Below are positions 11,400 through 23,700 of a stretch of 64,000 nucleotides of DNA, one piece after another. Position 1 is the first letter of the stretch. Each line of letters begins with the position of its first letter. This stretch comes from Chaenocephalus aceratus. Lineage: Eukaryota; Chordata; Actinopteri; Perciformes; Channichthyidae. Location of the stretch: assembly GCA_023974075.1 (NCBI GenBank), contig CM043792.1, positions 9,839,456 to 9,903,455 of the forward strand, read 5' to 3'. The notes beneath the pieces were generated by a model, which was not told where the DNA came from, made no database searches, and worked only from the letters and a program-made list of their open reading frames with translations. Made by a program: the position numbers and the translations under genes.

Positions 11400-12760
11400 T
11401 TATGTGATGACTTTCAAAGAGAAAAGCAAGCACACTTGGTATAAAGTTCCGAATAAATTTTTTGTAATGTTTTCGGATTTCATATCGCATAAACACCATA
11501 TCCCAACGTGCACTGCGGCTAAAAACATCCAATCGAAGAGCTTCAACGATAGCTGGGGATTATGGGTAGTTCGAGGTTTTAGCCTATCAAAAGAAATGTG
11601 TCTCTCAGAATCTAAAGGGAAAAACCTATGGGAAAAACACAAAAGCATTGTACACAATTTAAACCAATTAATGCCGTGTAATTAACAAGGATAAACTGAT
11701 GTTTTTTAGTGGATGAGTACTTTAGGGGAATACGGTTTTATTATGATAACTTCGAGACCGGAAATACTGTTTTCACCCCGTGAGGGTTGACGCTAACTTT
11801 ACATGGTTAAAGTTACTATTAAAAATACACCAGAGACTGCTTTGGATATTGTAACTACGCAAGGAATACAACTTGAAGTGGTTGCCTGTTACAAATACTT
11901 GGGTATCTGGCTTGATGATTGTCTTACTTTTAAATGTCAGGTCAATAACCTGCTTAAAAAGCTGAGGGTTAGGCGAGGTTTCTTTTACAGAAATAAGTCC
12001 TGTTTCTCGTTTGAGGCCAGGAAAAGGCTAGTCACTGTGACCTTTTTACCTGTGCTGGACTATGGTGATTTGATCTATATGAATGCACCTACCAATTACC
12101 TGAGCAAGTTAGATGCTGCGTATCACAGTGCACTGAGAATTTTGACAAATTGTAAAGCACTTACGCATCACTGTACCCTGTATACCAAGGCGGTTATGCC
12201 ATCACTTACTGTACGGAGGCTCAGTCACTGGTACTTTTTCCTTTACAAAGCCATGTTGGATAAACTACCATCTATCTGCTCCTGATCTCTCAGCGAATTG
12301 AAAGTACTTATTGCCTGAGATCTCATGATGTTGTTTTATTAAATGTGCCAAGTGCTAGGACTGTCTTAGGGAAGAAAGCTTTTAGATGTGCAGCTCCACT
12401 AACATGGAACAGTGGTCGTAATAAGCGCTTGAACAATCGACCTATTTGGACGTATGAGTTGGAAGACTTGTTGCTTTATTTTCACCCTCTGTCTGAAACC
12501 AGAGCCAAGACTGCCCCTTAGCCTATCAAATACAATGTGTTGAACCACTAGCCAATAGAAGTGTTTCATAGTGATGTCACTATGTCAGGAAGTAAACAAC
12601 GGAGTCCAATGGAGGCATTTCAGTCAAGGGGTGGGAGAGAAACTCCCTCTGGAGGGTATTTTGGGATCGTAGCTTTTGCTGACCATTTACGTCCAGAAAA
12701 AACCGTATAACACACTACAGGAAATGGAGAACCGCAAAAAGCATAACAGGACCCCTTTAA
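11400..12760 (-). repeat. Right arm of the inverted repeat pair, interrupted by a LINE fragment
   Basis: Read on the minus strand, the segment starts CCTTAAAGGGGTCCT, matching the start of the left arm at 2265. It contains the dispersed-family words 'ccctccagagggag' and 'cagacagagggtgaaa'. The 84-base core at 11635-11718 matches 2732-2815 in inverted orientation. A LINE 3' fragment (about 11804-12418) sits within it. Similarity fades below about 11550. Confidence 0.65.
11804..12418 (+). mobile_element. LINE fragment, C-terminal part of the reverse transcriptase ORF
   Basis: A reading frame of 160 codons from 11803 includes YKYLGIWLDD, then LPVLDYGDLIYMNAP and LRILTNCKALTHHCTLYTKA, the region after the catalytic core in L2/CR1-like non-LTR elements. 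After a frame change at about 12283 it continues as VLLNVPSART and AAPLTWNS. The second copy at 54765-55913 encodes the same segments, so both belong to one family. Here both ends are cut: the 5' part with the catalytic motifs is missing and the 3' end is replaced by other repeat sequence. It is a dead fragment. Confidence 0.8.
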
Positions 12761-15202
12761 GGAATTTAACCTAATTTCATTAAATCACAAGTAAGCTACA
12801 ACATCTCCAGCAATAACCAACTAATGCAAAAGTAAGACACTGAACTCTGTTTATACCTTTAGACCAAACTTTTTAAGTACATTTTTTGCCAGAAACTCGG
12901 CTGTAAAAATAGTTTCAAATATTAATAAAATATGCCTCTACAGTAGCTTTGCCCCACACAGCGTGAACAATGATTACAGCAAACATTTAAAACAGAAAAC
13001 ATTTTGGAATGAGTTGGAATGCATTTGCATTTTCAGTTCATACATTTTAATTTGTTTCAGGGCAGCTGTCAGGCCGATTGTAGAAATGGTGTCACAGATT
13101 GAGATAATGTGGAAAGCTTCGGAGGGATCTTATTGAAGCTTTTCCTGTTGGGGGAATACAAAATACCTCGCTGCCACAGAAAGTGAAGAGTCATTTTATT
13201 GACATTGTTATGCTGACAACATGTTAAGATTTGTTTTAAGAGTTTGGAAAATCCAGCCTCTACGTACACACTCCAAGATCCTTCGGGAGTGTGTACGTGA
13301 CTTTGCATAAACATTGCATAATTAGCATTCAAGGGTGAAAGTAGATTCTCGCTGACAAGTCATGGCTCAATCATTTTAAAAACAGCAGGTTTTTTGTGTT
13401 GGTGCTGCTGTGAGTTTGGCAGGTTAGTCCATTAAGCAGAGTTCAGCTATGTATGAAGAGAGAATATAATACAACCCAAACATAATAAAACACACCACAG
13501 CATAGCAAGGAAGGAAGGATCATGTCAAGGTTACTTTAGTTCCACATTCCCTTCTGCTCTACTTTCCTTCAGAATTTGATTTAAGTTTTTCTTCTCTTTA
13601 TTTCAATGACTTTTAACTTTAAAAACTATTTCCATTTCAGCTACATTTTTGAGATAATAGGACAGAGAATCACCACTGGGAGTTTTTTTACATTTGAGTC
13701 CAGCAGGTCCGAGCACCTTTTGAAGGCTGATTATTTCACATAATCTGTAAACATCCCTGATTAAACAAGCTGCTTCCACTCCTGTATCCTGATGACTACT
13801 CATCAGCTTTACTGAAGCGTGATGTAAATCAGCTGATCATTTTCCTTTTAACTAAATCCACTACCCAGTACGACCACTGTTAAACCTTTTCATGCCATGA
13901 TGCAATCCGCAGATTGTAGGCGAGGCTTAAGGAAAACACAATTCCGCAATGCTCTATGAGCCATTGTTGTTCTCATGAGTCAATCCATTCCGCTTCATTC
14001 GCCCTGAAAAGCGTTCAGAATAATGCAAAGGGTCCCACCTCCACAGTGTATCTAATTCTCTTTACCCATCCATGCTTTCACTCAGCAGACAGCTATTTGT
14101 GTTAAACCAAAAGCCAAGTTGACTAATATAAACTTATGTTGCGCACTTAGCATAATTAACATACATAAGTAACCTTATTCACTTTTCAAACATAACCCAA
14201 ACCATGATCTTTTCCCAAACATAACCTAGTAGTGTTATTGCCTTAACAAACCAAGAAGTTGTATTGCCTAAGTAGTAGTGATACATATTGTTTTGGGAGA
14301 CTTTGGCAAACAACCAATTCTGATGTTTAGTTATTAGGACATGAACGGATATCACACATTTTGATTATAATCTTAGTAATTGAAGAGTATTACTGATACT
14401 GATAATGACACTTTTCACTCAATGTTGCTTTAATTCAATATGCCTAGAATCACATGGGAGAGTGGGTTGACATTCAGGCTGCTTTTAATACTATAGTAAC
14501 CCAATAATAAAGCAGTGAGACAGCCTGTCACAAAAGCATCCGACAGGCAATTTTGGTCTTTCTTCACTCTGTATGCAGCCTGTCTAAAAACGGTCAGCCT
14601 TCAGTATCAAAATGTGTTTGACCTCTGCCTCCTCCTTTCTCTTTCGTCACAGAACCGTACGCTTTTTTCCGTGATTAACTCTGAAAAATGTGAACAATTG
14701 AGCATAAAAGTTAATGCTCAACCTTGAGAACATTAACTTCACAGATGCTACGCTTTCACTCTCATTTCACTCAGCTGATGGCTGGGGAGTATATCCAGGT
14801 AATGTGTAATCTCTCCTCTGACTGTAGGTGGAAAGAGTGCAGTAGTACGGCTCAAACGGTTGAAATTTAGCAGCAAAAGGACGGAGAAATATATATTCTG
14901 GGTAAAAAGAATGATGATAATTATCATTTATAATTAGTAGGTATTGATCCACGTGTCAAAAATAGAAACCCAATATTAAAATGACACAATTAACACAGTG
15001 TTGATACCTTTTGTATTGATCCAACCATTAGTGCACTCTCATCTTCTGTTGCACACTACGTAAATCAATGCTACAGTAGATGTACAAAGATTAGACTCAG
15101 CTCTCATAACCTGTTACATATCGTAAAAGAGCTACATCAAGTATGAGAAGGCTGATGTTTGTGGATCCCTGCCATGTGATTACATGTTTTTCTTTCTGAA
15201 TT
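12761..15202. other. AT-rich interval, no gene seen
   Basis: No reading frame here has domain-like content. A diverged interspersed repeat appears at about 14125-14310, and the remainder looks unique. I see no RNA gene. Confidence 0.4.
14125..14310. repeat. Diverged interspersed repeat
   Basis: Contains the slowly repeating phrases 'caaacataacccaaaccatgat' (shortened) and 'cccaaacataacctagtag'. They resemble a teleost repeat built around 'aacctaacc' words. A related fragment may lie at 29330-29690. The family is not named. Confidence 0.35.
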
Positions 15203-15772
15203 AATGGTAACAAAATAATATAAAAAACTCCCAAGTCAATCAGAACATTTGATATATTTGCAGAAGACTTAACACAACGAATTATGACCATACACGTACT
15301 GTAATAGTAATATGTATATTAAAATAGTAAACAATCTTGAAAAGTAATTTTCTCATAGACTTCTATACATCTGACTTTCAAACCAGTAGTCACCTAATTA
15401 CCTCCTTGATAATAGAGAGAATGCAAGTTAAGGCACTTCATAGACTTCTATACAACACCATTTAAATCAAGGCAATTCCGCTTCACTTTTCAGACCCTAT
15501 GATTTTTCTTTAAGAATATCTTTTTTTCTAATGCCAGATTTTATTTTAAATAATGAGCAGTCGTATAATAGCATGCACTTAACAATAAACATGTGATCAC
15601 TACTTTGCATAGTAACAATAGTTCCTGCACTATATGTAAGATTACTCTTCTATAATGTGGTGAAAGACGCCTCCCCACACTACAGAAACACGCTCATGAC
15701 ATATTCTTGTTTCTTGACATTGCTGACTTCCTGTCTAATGTCCATCATTATACGCCATCCAGAGAGATGATG
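15203..15772. repeat. Tandem segmental duplication, unit 1
   Basis: Shares an ordered series of blocks with 15786-16266, among them 'cagaagactt', 'tagtaaacaatc', 'acttttcagaccctaa/t', 'tactttgcatagtaaca' and 'gaaagacgcctccccacac'. This copy has about 74 extra bases near 15370-15450, where 'tcatagacttctata' occurs twice. No gene is visible in it. Confidence 0.85.
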
Positions 15773-15785
15773 CATGGACATAAAG

Positions 15786-16266
15786 AAATAACAAAACTTC
15801 AAAACTGAATCTTATGATTTATCTAGTTTCAGAAGACTTGAAACTACCAATCATGACCATAAACGTAATAGAAATATGTTTATTTATATAGTAAACAATC
15901 ATGAGAAGTAGGGTCATTTCTTCATAGACTTCCACACAACAGAATTGAAATCAAGGGACTTCCGCATTGGCTTCACTTTTCAGACCCTAAGGTTTTTGTT
16001 AACGCATATATATTTTTATAATGCCAGATTATATTTGTAATATTAAGCAGGCGTATAATAACATGAACTTACCACGAAACATGTGATTACTACTTTGCAT
16101 AGTAACAGTACTTCCTGCATTAAATGTAAGATTACTCTTCTATAAAGTGGTGAAAGACGCCTCCCCACACTACAGAAACATGACATGACATGACGTGAGA
16201 TTTTCTTGTTTCTTGACATTGCTGACTTCCTGTCTAATGTCCATCATTCTCCTCCATCCAGAGAGA
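15786..16266. repeat. Tandem segmental duplication, unit 2
   Basis: Second copy of the preceding unit. The offset is 564 bases at 'tagtaaac' and 490 bases at 'gtggtgaaagac', so an indel of about 74 bases separates them. A short 'catgacatgacatgac' stutter near 16181-16197 is unique to this copy. Confidence 0.85.
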
Positions 16267-18944
16267 CGTATGAGTCTCTCTGTCAATCCATCTCCCCGCT
16301 TTACTGTTTGTCTTGCTGAGTGTCAATGTCAAATGTAAGGGCATTAGCTGTGAAGACATCAGTGGATGAGGTCAGCGCTGACATCGTGCCTCTATTAAAT
16401 CAGTGGCCTCGGAAAGTGTGAGAACAAGCCTCGCTGTCACATTGGGTCCAAGCACGTTAAGAGCCGAGGGTGACGGACGTGTTGGAGACGCTATCCCATG
16501 GGTGTGGCAGCGAGGGCTTTTGCCCAGGCTCACCTCCACACCCGGCTTCACCACAAAGCCGACAGCAGCCATATGCCGCTCAGCTCCCATCACAAAAATG
16601 GAAATAAGCAACCCAACCTCTCTGAGATCCCTCCAACCTTCAGCTGATTTTTTCTTCCCTCCCTTGAAGAGTTTTTCACAGACAAACCAGCCAGCAGATG
16701 GTTAAAGTGACAACAGTCTCGTATGTGGCAGATAAACGGCTCTCCAATACAGTAAACACGCAGTAGGATATTATGGTTTACACTGGGATAACGACGCTAA
16801 GAATTAATGTTTTATTAAAATATATGGAAAGAATCCATTTAACAAAATGATCCGAATAAGCAATGAGAATCACGAAGCCATCTGCCCTTGAGTGGTTAGG
16901 CTGGTGCTAACTTCCTGTCTAAATAAGTCTTGCTTAAACGCGGGCCGCTCCTATCTCTGTACAATAATCATGCCTTTAGTGCTACAGAGTGTTGCAGTGC
17001 ATTAAGATAAAAGCGCTAAAACAGTGTTTGTGCTGCATCCCAAATGGAGGCTGCCAAGTGAAGTAGCATGCTGTTATAGGAGTCGAGGGATGCTGGTAGC
17101 ATGAGTGCTTTTCTGAGTGGGAACACTTCACACTGCAGGGGCATACATTTGTCATATATATTTTTCTCTTGCTTATTATTATTATTTTGTACGGTTTCCG
17201 AACATATGCTGAGATAATTTATCACATTTGCTCATTTAGCCCATATTTTGAATCCCAGCCACATCACTATTCATAACGTGATTTTTTTTATTTTCAGGCT
17301 GCTGCTGATTTTATTCCTTCAGACAAATGACTTTGAAGACTGCGAATGAAAGAGTTGTTGCGGCGACACACAAAGGAGCGGGACAACTTGTGAAGAAGAA
17401 ATTCACAGTCAGAATGTGTCGATGCGCTCTAGATACAAAAAATACTGGATCAAAATAGGCAGGAATATAAAAGCTACATCAGAGAACTTAAGGGGGTTGG
17501 AGCAGAAACTACTGTTCCCATAATCCAGTAAGTCACACCCTCAGCTGGAGAGAATGCTGAGAAAAGACTATCGGCTTTACACTCTAATTCACCTTCCATA
17601 GACTCGTTTTCTTACCGAGAAGCTTAAAATGGATTAAGCTCATACGCCCTGAGATGAAAAATAACAGAAAGGTGCATTTCACCATATAGCCATCAATCTG
17701 CTTCATGTTAAATGACGGAGCTAATCACCTTGAGAGCTTGTTTTCTGGCAACACTGAGAGATAAACAGATAAGCTGAGGGATGATGAAGGCAGATGCTGA
17801 GAGGGAAGGTCTCGGTTGCACGTCCGCTGCAGATTGAAACCAAAGACCATCACCGTGGTCTAACATTGAACCCGCTGTGAATGTGTTACCCAGGTGGAGG
17901 CCCTTAACGCTCGAGCAGAGAGGTCTTAAAACTGCAGGCGGGCCCTTCAAGCTCCCTGACTATTCTACAAACATTCTTATAAAACCGTGGGGGATGAGGA
18001 AAATAAATGTGTTGTGATGTTTACGAGTCTGCGTGGTTGAGGGCATTGGAGCGTTGCATAATGTCATTCTACAACGGGCGATGGGAAGGGGACCTTGGCC
18101 CTTACTCTTTCACACAAATGCATACATGCACCGGGCCCGATAATGAGAATCCACCTCACCAAATCTTTCAATTCAAGGACTTGCTTAGATTGACTGTAAT
18201 GCCTAAGTAATCAGCCTGTTCTGACCCACCTTGTCCTCGGCCAGGATTTATAGCACCCAATTACTGATCTCTATTACCCAGTGTGCCAAGGGGATGGAAA
18301 TCCGACGATTGGACAGACGGCCGGCGCTCTGTCTGCCGGTCTGGGTGACTAGGTGATGAGATGGTGGCCTCCACTCCTCCCTGCATCGCATTACATGGCC
18401 AGCCGACTGGCAAGTAACTTTTAATATGCTCTCAAAAGTTTTGAGAGGGATCACTTGCGCATCATTTCTCTAGCTAAACAGTTTTAATAACAAGTAATAA
18501 AGGTATGAACAGAATTGATAAAATTGTAATCACAAACAAGAAATGATTGCAGCCAAAACCTACAATATTGGAAAAACTCTGCAAAGAAATGATCGAGGCT
18601 GAAATAAGTATTTCCAGTTCTGACGTCCCTGCAGTCTTTCATGTGAAATATCGAATATTCAACGTCCTTGTAGCTATTTTGAATAATTTAAGCTCTTTTA
18701 CCCTCCCAGAATGTCCCGCTGATTTACCATTTTTAGAATTGCAAAACGAAAACATCATTAAAGAAATACCCAAACTTACTTTAGTTTTTCGGAGCACGTT
18801 ACCAATACTATTGTAGGAAGTGCTAAGTAATATTTACCATGAAATTCAGAGCAAAAAGTATAAGCTATGAAGCATGTTAAAAGACTCATTATTCTTCTTG
18901 GGGTTTATAGGTTGGTGTACATGTAAATAGTTCAACTGAACTGC
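16267..18944. other. Interval without a supportable gene
   Basis: Mixed AT-rich sequence. The block at about 18200-18440 is GC-richer and includes GACGGCCGGCGC and CACCCAATTACTGATC; it could be a conserved non-coding element. The frame at 18547-18816 is discussed under findings. Nothing else stands out. Confidence 0.35.
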
Positions 18945-19267
18945 CTCCATAGACTCCATTGTTTCATTCAGTAACATTGTGATCACGATGTAACACGCAC
19001 GCTTCTATTGTAACATTGTACATGATATTCAAAGGGTCATGACTTTTCCGACACTTCTCCAAGCAGTTGACCAATCACAACAGAGCCGGCCAGCTCACCA
19101 ATCAGAGCAGACTGGGCTCTGGTTTCAGACAGAGGGTGAAAAGAGGTGCTGCAGCACAGGCAGTATGAGAGAAATAAAGAGCTTTTTGAACATTAAAGCA
19201 CGGAGACACGTCAAAGTAGAGACACTAAATACAAATATGAAAACATGTGCATAACAGATCCCTTTAA
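18945..19267 (-). repeat. Copy of the TTAAAGGGGCC-ended dispersed repeat
   Basis: Ends with 'cataacagatccctttaaat', the inverted terminal motif of the family. It contains 'ccaatcacaacagagc', 'ccaatcagagcagactgggc' and 'cagacagagggtgaaaagag', shared almost word for word with the copy at 27235-27499. Confidence 0.75.
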
Positions 19268-22060
19268 ATACCAAAATGGTGACGTATGTTATAACTTGTT
19301 TAAGGACAAATTCAGTCATTACAGCTGCTCACCCACATTATGCGAGATCCTTGGGGAACCCTATACTGAATTTCGTAGCATTGTCACTTTCTACATAAAT
19401 ACTATTGTATTTTTGTATGTCTGATCATGCTCTACCAGAACAAATGAATATTTACTTAAGCTATTAAGACTGATATACTGTATCAACTGTATGACTGTGT
19501 TAAATTAAATGTGTTATTATTTATAATGCTATTTGTTCACAGGATACGAGTATAAGATATTCTACTGCCAAACAAACATACTTGTGCATCACCTCTGTGA
19601 AAGACTGGGATTGTAAGTGTGATGAGTCCTCAGCAGAATGATGTGAAACCACCCTGACCTGCTGCAGTGATGTGTGTAACCGCAGCTCCTCCTCCTCCTG
19701 TTGTTTCCCCTCTCTCTTTTATTCACAAAGAGAAACACTGTTGATCTATTTTTGACATTCTTGTTTACGTGTTTATAGTTCACAATGAAAGTGGTAAATA
19801 GCTGCCTTCCTGACAACATGTGAAAAATGAACTCTTGACACCCACAATGAGAAAGTGACTCACAGAAAGAAGTGCTGAAGTGGAGCCTTGCTCTGTTATG
19901 ACGTCTCATCAATTCTCGTCAGGGAAGAAGTTTTCGGTTGGATTACAGATTGTTGAAACATCACAGTGGACCAGGGGCTAGCAATGTGGCCTGACAACAA
20001 GACGGTCCTGGTTCAGTCCTGGGGGAGACCCTACCTCTGAACCAACGCATGGTCAATGTTAACCCACAGCTTTGAACAGGATATAATGTGTTCGAAAAAA
20101 ACATTGGATTGGATTGTATGAAATACATTTTTCAAATGATCAAGTCATATTCGGGGAACATCAATAGAGGATACAACATTTGTTTGAATATATTGGATAT
20201 GAAAGAATGGTGTACAGTTTTGTTTTAGTATTTGGAAAGACCAGCCTTTGTTAGTGCATAGTTCAGTAAAACCATTTTTTATTTTGAAGATACTGTATGC
20301 TTGACAATGCCTTTATTTTTTTACTTTTGAGACAAAGCGTCTGACAAAAAGTGATAATACTTTCAATATTAACAACTGCAATAATGAAAGCTTTGTAGGC
20401 TTTTGAGAAAATGTTTTTTATATCTCAGTGTGAAATAGGGAGCCAGGGCCGTGTCATGTTTTGTTATGAATTGGTTTACTTTCAATTGAGTGCCTTCAGC
20501 AGGGGGCGACCTAAAGCATAAATTATTCATTCACAAAATCGGTTTGAAGGAGCGGTGGCAGTGTGACAAGTCTGAAAAGTAAAAGTACCATATCTCTTAG
20601 GGCGCATTCTGTAAATGGAAATGCTTTTGGACAGCTCCAGTGATCTGCTATAACACATATGGGTCGAGTTCCAGGTAACGGTGTGCATCAGTTCATGTGC
20701 TCACAGTCAGATTGTGAATACTCTCGTTGTGAAACTTCACATAAAGTGACTAAAGCACAAGTACCAATGCTGAGTCCGAGGTACATCCAAGGAGACAAGA
20801 TATTACATAACCTAGACTTGAACTCGCTCACATCTCGAATCCACTGCTTTCTACCCAGAGGCAGCTTTTTTATACTGTACATGTAAGCTTTCTTGCTGTC
20901 TTCTACAGCATTGTTTTTCTTTATTTGTAGTGCTATAGTCAGCGGTAAACAGTAAGGCCATATAGTAAAACACCACAACATATCCAGTAATTGTGCTCCA
21001 TGATTTGATTATTTTCTTAAGGTCAAATTATGTTTAAATGATGAGGCTAGAAGGATAAAGTTTGTCTAAATTAATGGTTGTCCAATTATAGTTTTCCAGG
21101 CGTAACTTGTATCTGTTATTTAACTGCATCTAAATAACCATATTCCAATATGAAGCAGGTTATAATTACAAAGTGTATGTCAGTGAACATTTTACTGATA
21201 CTTTCAGTATCAACATTAAAATGTGAGTTACCGGATATGTTAATTAACAACATTCTCTCATTATGCTGATAGAAAACATAATCCGTTCCGCATAAAGTTT
21301 TGCTCAAAGCGTATTTGCTGTTGCAAATTAGTTGTATATGAACTTTATTTCTCAGAGACAGGGTTGACTGGTCACATCCATTCAACAGCTCAAGTTGTAA
21401 ACACCCGCAGCATCCTTAACAGTCAAAAGACATGTTTGTGCTAATGCCAACATTCTTAATATTCAAGCATAAATAAAGCGGATCAAATTAAAATGATTGT
21501 AATATTGTTGAGAAATGTGAAAAGCTGGTTGATTGGATAACAAATAATGGTTCGGTACAACATGTGAAGTATTTATCACTTGTTTGCCAAAACATATTGA
21601 CTCAACAGGAGACCTGAATCTTCTCTGCCAGACACTGCAGAGTTGTTATAAGAAAAGTCTCGCCATGTAGACACAACTCATAAGAATCGTGTGTGATTCC
21701 TTTCAGTAACTCAACACAAAGCTAAAGCAGCTTCATTGATCCATAGTGGAGAAAAACAAACAACAAGATGCTATACGAAGTTATGAAGTCAAGTTGAGAG
21801 ACGATGAGTCCCACCTAGTGGAGGATGGCAGTGTGTGGACTGGCCTTTCCCACCATCGCCATCCCCAAAGCACCCAGCATCATATAAATATCCAGTCAAG
21901 TATTTTACATGACATGCCCGAACACACACTATCAAATGTTGCATATGGTGGTCGAACACTCTTCTCTTTTCACAACAATCTGAATACTGCTGTTGACTCT
22001 TAGTGCATCCGTTGGGGCAATAACACTAAAATGAGTTATTCCACTGACTAGTCACTTAGT
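19268..22060. other. Interval without a supportable gene
   Basis: AT-rich with short frames only. The part at 19970-20080 resembles the head of a tRNA-derived SINE (GGTCCTGGTTCAGTCCTG is box B-like) but has no clear tail. The rest appears unique and non-coding. Confidence 0.35.
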
Positions 22061-22061
22061 C

Positions 22062-22271
22062 TATCACATACAATGTGTTGGAGCGCCAGCCAATAGAAGC
22101 GTAAGTGTTACAAGTGATGTCACTATGTAATGAAGTGAACAAAGGAGTCCAATGGAGGCAGGGGGGGGGGGGGTTCCCTTTGGTGAAACTTTGGTATTTC
22201 ACTCTTTCCAGAGCACATACATGCATACAAATATAAAAGACCACACCAAAACAATAACAGGCCTCTTTAAA
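22062..22271 (-). repeat. Copy of the TTAAAGGGGCC-ended dispersed repeat
   Basis: Contains 'gccaatagaagcg', 'tgatgtcactatgta' and 'gtccaatggaggca' and ends with 'caggcctctttaaat'. It closely parallels the copy at 12530-12760, which has the same words in the same order. A 13-base G run at 22161-22173 lies inside. Confidence 0.75.
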
Positions 22272-23439
22272 TGTTATTAAGCAATGCTTTGTTCCACTAT
22301 GTAATCCAAAGACATCAAATACTTGACATGTGTATGAGCCTATGACGTCTTCCATCCAGGCTTTTTTATGGATGACCTCACAGGCCATTTCACAACTGGA
22401 GGCCCTTAATGTTTAGCTCATTCAATTAGAGGAAACAAAAGATCAGACCGGTCAAATCTATTAGTATCTAAACAGCACACAAGTCATCATAAATGTAGAA
22501 CTACAAAGTGCTCATTCGTCCAGCGGAGCAAACCATCAAATTAAATCTTAAGTCAATCGCAGACTAACAGATGCTGCTGAATAAACGTAGCCTGACAATC
22601 AGACTGAATTGCCATTTTGTTCCACTTCATTATTCAGCCTGACATTACGGGATTGTTTTCTGTTGGGGAGGGGCTGTTATGTTGCCCTAACCAACCAGCA
22701 ACGGGTGATGTATGTGTCCTGTCAACGTCACTTTCTGTAGACAAAGTAGCTGTAATGGCGAATGAAACAGTTGACAATTCTAAATACATTAAGCGAATGT
22801 AAGTGCTTTCTGATAAGTCAACATAATAACTGCACAGCTGTGTCAATGTCATGTGTACTGTTCATCATTTTCTTGGCATTTTTCCATTGACACTTTTCTG
22901 GCTCTGGTCTATTTTTTATCCAGCCTATTAATTCTGAAACACCATCATTATTGTAATTGCTGAAGAACCTGAGGAAAGTGATGGAGAAGCATGGAACTAT
23001 ATCTAGAGAAGTTATAGGTAAACAGGCTTGTGGAGTAATGGATTACATGCAACATAATCAGGATCCAAAAAAGTAACTATATTCCCTTACAGTTACATTA
23101 AAGAAGGATGTATTACAAACACATGCTGTGGGTGCTCTTAATCTAACAGTAGTAAACCAAAAAAGAGCATAGTGTGTGTTGTAAAAGGAACAGATTTGAT
23201 TTCTTCTCTGTAAAATGTGATGTTCTATAGACTAATACTTTAAGTGTTAATCTATACGCCTACTGCCTGAATCTTCTTTATGGTTTTCACTTTCTTTGGT
23301 TCAGTTGTTCTTTTTTTTATTCAGTACCCATTTGTTCATAAAATTGCATTTATTAAAAACATGTATTTAATAAATTAACATGAGCATGTTCTGTTAGCTC
23401 AGATATTATTTTTGATTTTTTTATGTGATCATGTTGGGC
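22272..23439. other. AT-rich interval, no gene seen
   Basis: No coding frame or RNA gene is supportable. The sequence appears unique apart from the flanking repeats. Confidence 0.35.
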
Positions 23440-23700
23440 GACTTTTAATTAAGAACTTGTGGGTTCAATCCCAGTGCTTGCAATAAACATGTCGAAGTAT
23501 GGAAGACACTTAACCCCAAGTTGCTACCGATGGCCTGGCCAATGGTGTGTGATGGTACGCTCCCATGAGCAGGTGGCACCTCGCATGGCAGCCCCTGTTG
23601 AATGGGGTGTAAATGGCTGAATGATGACTTGTATATGTAGAAGTGCTTTGAGGAGTCGTAAAGACTGGATCAATTGTACATAAATGTAGTCCATTTACCA
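23440..23700 (+). mobile_element. tRNA-related SINE
   Basis: A box B-like GGGTTCAATCCCAG is at 23460-23473, with a weak box A upstream. The body includes 'cccaagttgctaccgatggc' and the 3' part 'aagtgctttgaggagtcgta' then 'tagtccatttaccat', a typical teleost SINE ending. The tRNA-like part is degenerate. Confidence 0.6.

Noticed and set aside
22161..22173. G-quadruplex signal from the 13-base G run (also 40873-40886)
   Set aside because: Single long G runs are common slippage products and there are no evenly spaced G tracts around them.
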